Assembly (NCBI RefSeq): GCF_006970865.1
Contig: NZ_CP035503.1
Location: forward strand, 3,113,001 to 3,177,000
Length of the DNA stretch: 64,000 nucleotides
Direction: 5' to 3'
DNA from: Rhodoferax sediminis
GTDB taxonomy: Bacteria > Pseudomonadota > Gammaproteobacteria > Burkholderiales > Burkholderiaceae_C
Shown here: piece by piece, positions 34,620 to 41,772 of the stretch
How the letters are laid out: each line of letters starts with the position of its first letter
Position numbering within the stretch: position 1 is the stretch's first letter
Notes under the pieces: model-generated
What the model was told of the DNA's origin: nothing
The model's input: the letters and a program-made list of their open reading frames with translations, nothing else
Databases searched by the model: none
Position numbers and translations under genes: made by a program

Positions 34620-35501
34620 TCAAGCGGCCTTGGCGTTGACGCCACGGCTCCCGCTGCTGGCATAAACCTCTTCCTGGACGGCGTGCAGGAGTTCACGCTG
34701 CAACTCGACAAACTCGGGTGTGCTGAGGAAGTCGGCGTCGCGTGGCTTCGGTGCGTGAACATCGACTGACAGCTTGATGCGCCCAGGGCGGCGACTCATC
34801 ACGAGAACTCGATCCGCGACAAAGATCGCCTCCGATACGTCATGCGTGATGAAGAAAATCGTCTGCTGATGCTGCTGCCAGAGTTGCAGCAGAAGCTCCT
34901 GCATCTGGATACGGGTTTGGTAATCGAGCGCACCAAACGGCTCGTCGAGCAAAAGAACCTTGGGCTCGGAGATAAGGGCCCGCGCGATCTGAACCCGCTG
35001 CTGCATGCCACCCGATAGCTGGTACGGGTAATGACGCTCGAACCCCGCAAGACCCACCTCTTGCAGAAGATGCGCGGCGCGCGGCGCATACGTGTCACGC
35101 GAAATCCCCCGGCACTTCACACCGAGCGTAACGTTGTCGAGGACGTTCAGCCATGGAAACAGCGACGGCTGCTGAAACACGACGGCACGATCCGGACCCG
35201 GACCATCAATCAACTGGTTGTCGAGCAACAGCGAGCCCGTGCTGGGCCGCTCAAATCCGGCGATCAGGTTTAGCGTCGACGACTTGCCGCATCCGGTAGG
35301 GCCCAGCACCGTCACGATCTCTGCTGCCTTGATGTCCACATCGAGGCGGTCCAGCGCAAGCGTTTGATTACCCGCCCGGCCCGCACTACCGTAAGTCTTG
35401 CTGACCCCCTGAAACGATATCTTCACCGGCGCACGCTGACTCGCGCCCTCAGACAAAGTTGTGTCTTTAACCAGTGAAGGGTAATTACGATGGATGGTCA
35501 T
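34620..35501 (-). CDS. ABC transporter ATP-binding protein, SsuB/TauB family
   Basis: A 293-residue ATPase with Walker A GPTGCGKS (67-74), Q-loop Q110, signature LSGGMQQR (162-169) and Walker B LLLDEP (183-188). It matches the SsuB/TauB/NrtD group that energises sulfonate and nitrate importers. It has a 25-residue N-terminal extension before the usual start of the fold. It is the first gene of the transporter operon and of the whole minus-strand run; the promoter-operator block lies 54 bases upstream of ATG 35501. AGGAG precedes the start. Confidence 0.93.
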   Translation of the reverse strand: MTIHRNYPSLVKDTTLSEGASQRAPVKISFQGVSKTYGSAGRAGNQTLALDRLDVDIKAAEIVTVLGPTGCGKSSTLNLIAGFERPSTGSLLLDNQLIDGPGPDRAVVFQQPSLFPWLNVLDNVTLGVKCRGISRDTYAPRAAHLLQEVGLAGFERHYPYQLSGGMQQRVQIARALISEPKVLLLDEPFGALDYQTRIQMQELLLQLWQQHQQTIFFITHDVSEAIFVADRVLVMSRRPGRIKLSVDVHAPKPRDADFLSTPEFVELQRELLHAVQEEVYASSGSRGVNAKAA

Positions 35502-35554
35502 GCTGTCTCCTGCTGTGATGCGGGGCCGTTAATTCATTGCAAATGCGATTTATC

Positions 35555-35603
35555 AACTATAGTCCTATATAGTTATTAAAATCAAGCCAAACTATATAGG
35601 ACT
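35555..35603 (-). promoter_or_regulatory. Promoter with double AACTATA operator, upstream of ABC transporter
   Basis: On the minus strand TTGATT (35585-35580) and TATAGT (35561-35556) are spaced by 18 bases, a good sigma-70 promoter. The -10 element is embedded in a perfect inverted repeat AACTATA-N6-TATAGTT (35574-35555). A second copy of the core, in opposite orientation (AACTATATAGGACT on the plus strand at 35590-35603), lies just upstream of the -35. Two sites bracketing a promoter are typical of cooperative repression. The same arrangement is at 32648. Confidence 0.72.
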
Positions 35604-35674
35604 TACCCTGATGTCGCCCCCTCCACACAAACCTATGTGTGCGGCGCCATAGAGGCGGAAAAAAGGAACACTGA

Positions 35675-36031
35675 ATGCGCGAACCCCAATGGCGTCAAGA
35701 GGGCGAGGAGCCGGATTACCGGTTTTCACTGGCCAACGAGCGCACCTTCCTGGCCTGGATCCGTACCGCCCTGGCGCTGCTGGCCGGCGGGGTCCTGCTC
35801 GACCAGTTCTCCACCAAGCTCGGCCCGCACCTCGTGGTCGTGATCCTCGCCATCATTCTGGGCGCACTGGCCGCCGTGCTTTGCGCGATGGCCTACGTGC
35901 GCTGGCGCGCCAACGAAATCGCGATGCGCCACGCACGCAGGCTGCCGGGCACCATGGCGATCCCGCTGATTTCCGTGGCCCTGCTCGGCATCGCCGCGGT
36001 GATTGCGCTGTTGCTGGTGTTGCAGGCGTGA
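35675..36031 (+). CDS. DUF202 (YidH-family) inner-membrane protein
   Basis: A 118-residue membrane protein with three predicted helices and the family hallmark near the N-terminus, NERTFLAWIRTALALLAGG. The function of this family is not established. It overlaps the following DUF202 gene by four bases (GTGA), as is common for paired members. The gene is divergent from the ABC transporter operon; the shared interval of 173 bases contains the transporter promoter. Whether it shares that control is not clear from sequence. Confidence 0.82.
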   Translation: MREPQWRQEGEEPDYRFSLANERTFLAWIRTALALLAGGVLLDQFSTKLGPHLVVVILAIILGALAAVLCAMAYVRWRANEIAMRHARRLPGTMAIPLISVALLGIAAVIALLLVLQA

Positions 36032-36363
36032 CTCTCCCGCCAGCCGAAGCGCTGCGGCCTCGGGACCCCGGACTGCAGGCCGAGCGCACGGCGCTGTCGT
36101 GGAACCGCACCGGTTTGTCGGTCCTGGCCAACGCCCTGCTGGCGCTGCGCACGGGCTGGGCGAGCCGGGACGCCCCGATCACCATCCTCGCCTTCGTGCT
36201 GCTGGTTGCGGCGGGGGCTGCCGTCCTCTATGGCGCGTGGCGGCGCCGGCACTTGCTGAATCGCCGCGGCGTGGTCGGGCCGCCCGCGATCGCGATCGCC
36301 GCGGCGGCCGCCGTCACCCTGATCGCCTGCGCCACCGGGATCGCCTCCATTCTGGTGCGCTGA
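36028..36363 (+). CDS. DUF202-family membrane protein, second of a pair
   Basis: A 111-residue relative of the preceding protein, starting at GTG 36028 that overlaps the previous stop. The hallmark is LQAERTALSWNRTGLSVLANA, and three hydrophobic segments follow. The longer frame open from 35689 is only the out-of-phase shadow of the first gene. Beyond the stop the DNA turns into transposase debris, so this pair marks the left border of the decayed patch. No function is assigned. Confidence 0.78.
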   Translation: MTLPPAEALRPRDPGLQAERTALSWNRTGLSVLANALLALRTGWASRDAPITILAFVLLVAAGAAVLYGAWRRRHLLNRRGVVGPPAIAIAAAAAVTLIACATGIASILVR

Positions 36364-36403
36364 GGAGCGGTTGCGGGCGCACGCATAGAGAAATGCTTGC
36401 GGC

Positions 36404-37297
36404 TTGGCATCCGGCGCAAAGGGCATCGGGACGGTGTTTGCGCAGAACCCGCCGAGGCAGCGTGAAGCCAATGGAGAGCCGTCGCCGATCAGCTGCGCTG
36501 CAGTTCCCCAAGCTCAGCGCCCTGATGACGAGGCCAAGAACGATGTGCCGGCGTTAGTGACGTTTGCGGGGGCACACTGGCATCAGATCTACTCGACCAG
36601 CCCGCTGGAGCGGCACAACGCCGAGATCAAGCGGCGCACCGACGTGGTGGGCAGCGACGGCGGCTGGTGGATCATCGACGACACGGGGTTCCCGAAGAAG
36701 GGCTGTCATTCGGTCGGCGTCGGCCGCCAGTACTGCGGCATGCTGGGCAAGCAGGACAACTGCCAGGTGGCCGTGAGCATCTCCCTGGCAAGCAATGAGT
36801 GGCCTGCAAACGACGCCGAGCGGAGCAAGTACGTTCTGTCCACGCTACCCGAGGAAACACCGATCAACGAGTTGGTCAGCGTCGCCCATCAGCGCTGGCG
36901 CATCGAGCGCGATTACCAGGATCTGAAGCAGGACTTCGGCCTGGGGCATTACGAGGGACGAGGCTGGCGGGGGTTCCACCATCATGCCGCGTTGAGCATC
37001 GCTGCCTACGGGTTCCTGATGGCAGAGCGCCTCGTCACCGACAAGTCCCTCGGCGGTAAAAAAAACTTCATCAACCGCCAGGTGCCTGTCCTTCCCGAGG
37101 ATTACATCCCCCGTGGCAGTCCTGCGCGCACAGCGGCGCGTGGCAACCTCAATCACAACACTGCGCCATCGACTAAGCTATCAGCCGATCGCTCAACTCG
37201 GGCAGTGTCCCTGCTGCGGCAGAGCAAACGCAAAACTGCTCTTGTGACAGTAAGAATAGTGTGCCGTCCCGCTGATTCCTGCGCAAAGTCTTTGTAG
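36404..37297 (+). pseudogene. In-frame fusion of two transposase fragments (IS256 and IS701-like)
   Basis: One open frame of 297 codons joins unrelated pieces. Roughly 36520-36635 encodes the C-terminal motif of IS256/Mutator transposases (FAGAHWHQIYSTSPLERHN, then AEIKRRTDVVG). From about 36636 it switches to an IS701/IS4-like DDE transposase (IDDTGFPKKGCHSVGVGRQY, RWRIERDYQDLKQDFGLGHY) with an internal gap between the first aspartate region and the later glutamate region. The beginning and end match neither. The frame has stayed open, but it lacks a complete catalytic core and should be inactive. Confidence 0.72.
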
Positions 37298-37755
37298 CTT
37301 GGCGAGGATGGGATCGGCGGTGGCGGTCCAAACAAAGGGTTTGCAGTTCTGCTTGCAGTGATCCACAAAATGATGAATCCGACCGATCAGCTCGTTAACA
37401 CTGCGATCCGATCCGCGCTTGATGGCGCGTTCGGTGATCAGGGCAAAGAAACGCTCCACCATGTTGATTCACGAACTGTGGAGGGAGTGAAGTGCATGTG
37501 CCAGCGCAGGCGCTGTGCCAGCCAGGCTTTGACCTTGGCATGCTTGTGGGAGCTGTAGTTGTCCACGATAACGTGAATGTCCGCTCGGCTGGCACGGGCC
37601 AAATCGATGGCGCGCAGGAATCCGCTCCTGATGCCGGTGGCGCGGTTTGCACTCGGCCAGCACCGCACCGTTCATGACATTGAGCGCGGCGAGCATCCAC
37701 CAACGGGCAGCGCGTTGCAGCCTCGAACGAAGGTCGCGGCTGCATGAAGCCCCAC
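37270..37755 (-). pseudogene. IS630-family transposase remnant (C-terminal catalytic part)
   Basis: Minus-strand frames 37438-37668 and 37193-37462 together give the C-terminal DDE part of an IS630 transposase: IHVIVDNYSSHKHAKVKAWL (second aspartate) with HMHFTP, then MVERFFALITERAIKRG (the catalytic Glu of VERFF). The frame shifts between the two, and an upstream segment (about 37670-37755) holds a third frame. The N-terminal half is missing. It may not be the same element as the N-terminal remnant at 9940-10379. Confidence 0.72.
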
Positions 37756-37908
37756 ATCGGCGCTACCGAACGCCCGCTGGAATTGCTTTGCGGACCGACC
37801 CGGGTTCAAACAGAAACTTGATATATTTTATCGAATCGTAGCTCTATTACGATTAATTCCATCAAACAAAGCTTGCCATCATCTTGAAATGATGGTAAAT
37901 ATCGTAGC

Positions 37909-38646
37909 ATGGGTACGACTAATCGAACCAAGCTAAATTCACTCTACCGGCATTGGACGCCTGGGTGCCCGCTGACCTCCGAGGACTTGGCTGCCCGGGG
38001 TATCTCGGCGGACCTGGCGGTCCACTACGTGCGAGCCGGCTGGATGACGCGGCTGGTGCGCGGCGTCTACAGTCGGCCTAACGATGTGCTGGCGTTGCAT
38101 CCCTGCTTGATCCTGCTGCAACGCGGCATCGAAGGCTTGCATGTGGGTGGCAAATCGGCGCTCGACTGGTATGGGGTCAGGCACTATGTGTCGCAGCAAT
38201 CCATGCTGCATCTGTACGGGTGGGTGGCGGCCCGCCTGCCCGACTGGTTCACCGAGCGCTTTCCGGCCGAGTACCACCGCAAGCGCCTGTTCGACGAGGC
38301 GCCGGACGCTCCGCTGCAGGCCGGTCCGTTCGAAAAGCGCAGCGGCGCGCCTAGGGTGTCGACACCCGAACGTGCGTTGCTGGAAGTGCTCAGCGAGGTA
38401 GGCGTGCGCCAACCGCTGCAAGAAGCCCGCGAACTCATGGAGAGCGTGTACAGCCTGCGCGTCGATGTGCTGCGCGCGTTGCTGCAGCACTGCTCCAGCG
38501 TGAAGACGGTGCGGCTTTGCCTGCAGCTCGGACGAGAACTGTCCCTGCCCTGGGCTGCCAAGCTGGATCCGGCCCAATTGCCGACCGGCAGCGGCCGCGC
38601 CTGGGTGTCGCGCTCTGCGGATGGGCTGCTGGTGCTCAAACCATGA
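37909..38646 (+). CDS. abiEi: AbiEi antitoxin, type IV toxin-antitoxin system
   Basis: A 245-residue AbiEi-family protein with an N-terminal winged helix (about 15-75: SEDLAARGISADLAVHYVRA, GWMTRLVRGVYSRP) and a C-terminal antitoxin domain. In characterised AbiE systems AbiEi binds the promoter to repress the operon and neutralises AbiEii without direct protein contact. The stop overlaps the AbiEii start (ATGA). The A/T-rich DNA immediately upstream (37815-37905) differs from the neighbouring catabolic genes and contains the promoter, consistent with arrival on a mobile element. The unit gives abortive-infection phage defence and stabilises the region. Confidence 0.9.
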   Translation: MGTTNRTKLNSLYRHWTPGCPLTSEDLAARGISADLAVHYVRAGWMTRLVRGVYSRPNDVLALHPCLILLQRGIEGLHVGGKSALDWYGVRHYVSQQSMLHLYGWVAARLPDWFTERFPAEYHRKRLFDEAPDAPLQAGPFEKRSGAPRVSTPERALLEVLSEVGVRQPLQEARELMESVYSLRVDVLRALLQHCSSVKTVRLCLQLGRELSLPWAAKLDPAQLPTGSGRAWVSRSADGLLVLKP

Positions 38647-39557
38647 ACCAGATCTACCTGGACACCGCTCGCCTGCTGACGCAGGTCGCGCCGTTCGTTT
38701 TCGTGGACGGCACTTTTGCGCTCAAGGGCGGCACGGCAATCAATCTGTTCGTCCGCGACATGCCTCGCCTGTCGGTCGACCTGGACCTGGTGTTTCCCGA
38801 CCACAGACTGCCCCGCGAGGCGGCGCTGGCCCGCATCAACGAGGCCATCCGGCAGTCCGCCACACGCTTGAAGGCACGTGGTTTCCAGACCCATGCGATC
38901 GCAGCGGCCGACGCCGGCGAGACCAAGCTGCTGGTGCGGCGCGCAGGGATCGAGGTCAAGATCGAGGTGAACTTCGTGATGCGGGGCACAGTGCATCCTG
39001 TGCGTATGGCGAGCTTGACGCCCATGGCCCGCGACACGCTGCTGGCGGATCTGGAGATTCCGGTCGTCTCGCTGGAGGACGTCTACGGCGGCAAACTCGT
39101 CGCGGCCATGGACCGGCAACATCCGCGCGATCTGTTCGACGTCATGCAATTGCTGGCACACGAGGGCATCACTCCGGGCATCCGACGCGCCTTCGTGGTC
39201 TACTTGGCCAGCCACAACCGGCCGGTGCACCAGGTGCTGTTCCCGGCCATACGCGACATCCGGCAGGAGTACGAGCGCAATTTCAGAGGAATGACTGCGG
39301 AGCCGGTGGAAATCGAGGCGCTACTAGCGGCGCGTGAGCGCATGGTGCAGGAACTCCAAGCCGGCTTGGATGCGGATGAGCGCCGTTTTCTGCTGTCACT
39401 GGTTGCGGGCCGACCGGAGTGGTCATCGTTGGGCATCACGCATGCCGAACATCTGCCAGGCGTCCGTTGGAAGCTGCAAAATCTGGAGCAACTGGCGCGC
39501 AAAAGCCCAGAGAAGTTTGCCGAGCAGGCCGACGCACTGGCGCAACGGCTGGGTTAA
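38643..39557 (+). CDS. abiEii: AbiEii toxin, nucleotidyltransferase
   Basis: A 304-residue DUF1814/AbiEii nucleotidyltransferase. The fold signature is KGGTAINLF (28-36) with metal-binding D46 and D48 (VDLDL); YGGKLVAAMDRQHPRDLFD matches the later conserved motif with Lys and Asp. ATG 38643 overlaps the antitoxin stop, giving coupled translation. Related toxins block growth by transferring nucleotides, in some members to tRNA acceptor ends. All key residues seem present, so the toxin is probably functional. A 7-bp hairpin (39580-39597) follows within a decayed replication-protein frame. Confidence 0.9.
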   Translation: MNQIYLDTARLLTQVAPFVFVDGTFALKGGTAINLFVRDMPRLSVDLDLVFPDHRLPREAALARINEAIRQSATRLKARGFQTHAIAAADAGETKLLVRRAGIEVKIEVNFVMRGTVHPVRMASLTPMARDTLLADLEIPVVSLEDVYGGKLVAAMDRQHPRDLFDVMQLLAHEGITPGIRRAFVVYLASHNRPVHQVLFPAIRDIRQEYERNFRGMTAEPVEIEALLAARERMVQELQAGLDADERRFLLSLVAGRPEWSSLGITHAEHLPGVRWKLQNLEQLARKSPEKFAEQADALAQRLG

Positions 39558-39956
39558 CGAACGCTAGCACGAGAAAACGGGTTCGGTTATCCGAACCAGA
39601 CGCCCGAGGACCGCGAGGCGAAGGCTCAGCAGGTCCTACGTCAGCGCAATCAGTTGCTCAAGCAGGTGAAGAAGAAATATGGTCGTGGGCTGCTGGGTTT
39701 CATGTGCAAGTTGGAATACGGTGAGCATCGGGGCTTCCATCTGCACACGTGGTTCCTTCTGAATGGCCACGAACATCAGCAGACCATCGGCATCGGCATC
39801 GGCGACGACGTGGATCGCATGTGGCGGACCATCACGATGGGCGAAGGACACCACTTCAACTGCGCCAGGAGCGACCGGTACCGGCACCGCGGCGTGGGGA
39901 CGTTGAGCGCCGACGATTCGGGGATCTGGACTGGCATCCATTTGCTGCTCGTGTAG
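39558..39956 (+). pseudogene. Inovirus Gp2/YagK-YfjJ-type protein remnant
   Basis: The frame is open from just after the AbiEii stop (no start of its own) to 39956; an internal ATG is at 39654. KLEYGEHRGFHLHTWFLLNG, then a Trp-rich segment and GVGTLSADD, match the inovirus Gp2-like family found in phages, plasmids and integrated elements. The paired histidines after GF are retained. The N-terminal half and the last part are missing. The family is linked to phage or element replication; this copy should be inactive and marks former mobile DNA around the AbiE genes. Confidence 0.65.
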
Positions 39957-40133
39957 CGCCTTCGTACGCCATGGTTTGCACTTGGTGTGACATGGGGGGC
40001 TTCTTTCATGAGAAATGCACATGGCTGCGCCGCTGAGGGAGATCAGCAGCGACAGACCGGTGCGGGGGTTAAAGGGAAACGGAGAGAGAAATGCCGATCA
40101 GGGGAACTCGGCGGGGAGACAGGCTCAGGGTCT

Positions 40134-40466
40134 TCAGGCGGGCTGGTGGCTGAAGCTGTGGCCGCAGTCCAGGCAGCGGCAGTTGCCCAGGATGGTCTCG
40201 TCGACGACTTCGCCCAAGACAGCGCCCATGGCGCAGCCGGCCGCGCCGACGAACAGCGCACCGAGCACGGCGCCGGCGATGGCGCCGAGTACCGAGCCGC
40301 CCGGCCCGGCAACCATGCCGGCCACGGCACCGAGTTCGACACCGCTCAGGGCGGCCGAAGCGCCGCTGGCGGCACCGGCAACGGTCCCGAGGGTGGCACC
40401 GGCCTTCTTGCCGAGGTCTCGGGTTTCAAGGCGCGAGGATTGGCATTGGGGGCAGATCGGTGTCAT
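40134..40466 (-). CDS. Membrane protein with split zinc ribbon and glycine-zipper helices
   Basis: A 110-residue protein. An N-terminal CPQC (C5, C8) and a C-terminal CLDC (C98, C101) could jointly form one zinc ribbon. Between them lies a long Gly/Ala-rich hydrophobic stretch (about 22-85) with repeated GxxxG spacing that should form two packed membrane helices. Both termini would then be on the same side, allowing the half-ribbons to meet. It overlaps the preceding small gene by four bases, so the two are coupled. I do not know its function. Similar glycine-zipper proteins are common on integrated elements. Confidence 0.65.
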   Translation of the reverse strand: MTPICPQCQSSRLETRDLGKKAGATLGTVAGAASGASAALSGVELGAVAGMVAGPGGSVLGAIAGAVLGALFVGAAGCAMGAVLGEVVDETILGNCRCLDCGHSFSHQPA

Positions 40467-40627
40467 GGGTGAAGACTCTCGTGATGGCTCCCAATCGGGC
40501 GGGCCCGGCGTTCGTCGCGCCGGACCTTGGCTATGTACTGGATCAAGCTGATGGCCGAGATGGCACCGCCGGCGAAGGCGATGACGAAGGCGGCAAGATT
40601 CTCGAAGGGTGAGTTGTACGTGGTCAT
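40463..40627 (-). CDS. Small single-helix membrane protein (54 aa)
   Basis: ATG 40627 is preceded by a good AAGGAG site. The 54-residue product has one hydrophobic helix (LAAFVIAFAGGAISAISLIQ) followed by a basic tail (KVRRDERRARP), so the C-terminus should be cytoplasmic. It overlaps the split-zinc-ribbon gene by four bases. The longer frame to 40720 lacks a ribosome site. No family recognised; the two proteins may form a complex. Confidence 0.6.
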   Translation of the reverse strand: MTTYNSPFENLAAFVIAFAGGAISAISLIQYIAKVRRDERRARPIGSHHESLHP

Positions 40628-40989
40628 GGAACTCCTTGATTCCCGAGGGAACGGTTGAGGGGGGAACGTGATGGCATGGCCCAGGGCCAACGTGACCTGG
40701 AACGGTAGCCCCCGGAACACGCAGCAGCGGGTGGATAGGGGCTTTACAACGCCACTGTCACCATGTCAGGGAGGTGATATGTAGCCCAAAATTTCTGGGT
40801 TCGCGGGAATGGGATATGCGTACGACGTCAACTTGCGGCGAGAGTTGGCCGCGGTCAAATTCAAGCGGGAAGAGATGAAGACGGCATGCACTCCAGACAG
40901 GGCTGCTGGGGCGCTGCCAGGCATCGCGACATAAATGCCCGACTCGGCCTGGGGTGGCCAAGCCGGGCGGACGACGATCTATTGAGAAC
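40628..40989. other. Gene-poor interval at the right border of the mobile patch
   Basis: No recognised gene. A 41-codon plus-strand frame (40809-40934) has an amphipathic, charged product but no known family. The right edge is where the truncated MFS gene begins, so a recombination junction is expected near 40990. Confidence 0.4.
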
Positions 40990-41756
40990 TCAACTTACCC
41001 AAAGGGGGATGGGGTTCGATGGAGCGACCGGGGAAGGTGCGCGCTGCTCCTCCGCGGCCAGATCGTCGAGCACAATGCTTTTTTCGCGCGCGGTAAGCCA
41101 TTTCGCATCCTGAGGTGTGTCGGAAAGGAAAGAGAAAGCAACGAATCCCAGGATGACTGCCGGTATTCCCTCAAACAAAAATAGCCACTGCCAGCCATGC
41201 AGGCCGTGCAGTTCTGCCATATGAACCATGATCCAGGTTGACACGGGCCCGCCAATGATTCCCGCCGCGGCGGCACCCATCATGAAGAAGCCCGTGACAC
41301 GGCCTCGGCGCTCGGACGGAAACCAGTAGGTCAGATAAAAAATGACACCGGGGAAAACCCCGCTTCGGCCGCCCCTAGAAAAAAGCGCATGACGTAGAAC
41401 ATGAGAGGCGAGTTCACGAACATCATCGCGCTCGAGATCAGGCCCCATAAGACCATGATGCGCAATAACGTTCGACGCGCTCCGATCCGCTGCATCAAAA
41501 TGTTGCTCGGCACCTCAAAGAGCACATAGCCGACGAAAAAAAGCCCTGCCCCAAAGCCGTAGGCCGCTTCGCTGAAACCCAGATCACTCATGAACTGGAG
41601 TTTTGCGAAGCTGATATTCGCCCGATCGAGATACGAGACGATGTAGCAAATGATAAGAAACGGCATGAGCCGCAAGGTCACTTTCCGGTAGGTGTGCTCG
41701 ACTTCAGATTTGGATTGCATCTCCGTTATTGAAGGGTACGATTCTGCTATTGGCAT
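40990..41756 (-). pseudogene. Truncated, frameshifted MFS transporter (tartrate/hydroxyphenylacetate permease-like)
   Basis: From ATG 41756 the minus strand encodes the first four helices of an anion:cation symporter-type MFS protein (SYLDRANISFAKLQFMSDLG, GARRTLLRIMVLWGL). At about 41356 one T is missing from what should be a run of five (GGGGTTTTCCCC), shifting the frame. The continuation (FPGVIFYLTYWFPSERRGR, WLFLFEGIPAV) is in another frame and ends at 40990 after about helix 6. The second half of the carrier is absent at the border of the IS/AbiE patch. The ligase gene at 41773 would have been its operon partner; its stop is 17 bases away on the same strand. Confidence 0.82.
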
Positions 41757-41772
41757 GTGATGCTCCGAATAA

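Noticed and set aside
35555..35610. CRISPR-like or satellite repeat
   Set aside because: The AACTATA elements are few, oriented as operator half sites around a promoter, and not separated by spacers of constant length.
39580..39597. Terminator for the AbiE operon
   Set aside because: GGTTCGG-N4-CCGAACC forms a 7-bp stem after abiEii, but it is inside the coding remnant of the Gp2-like gene and has no T run, so it may be chance or a relic.
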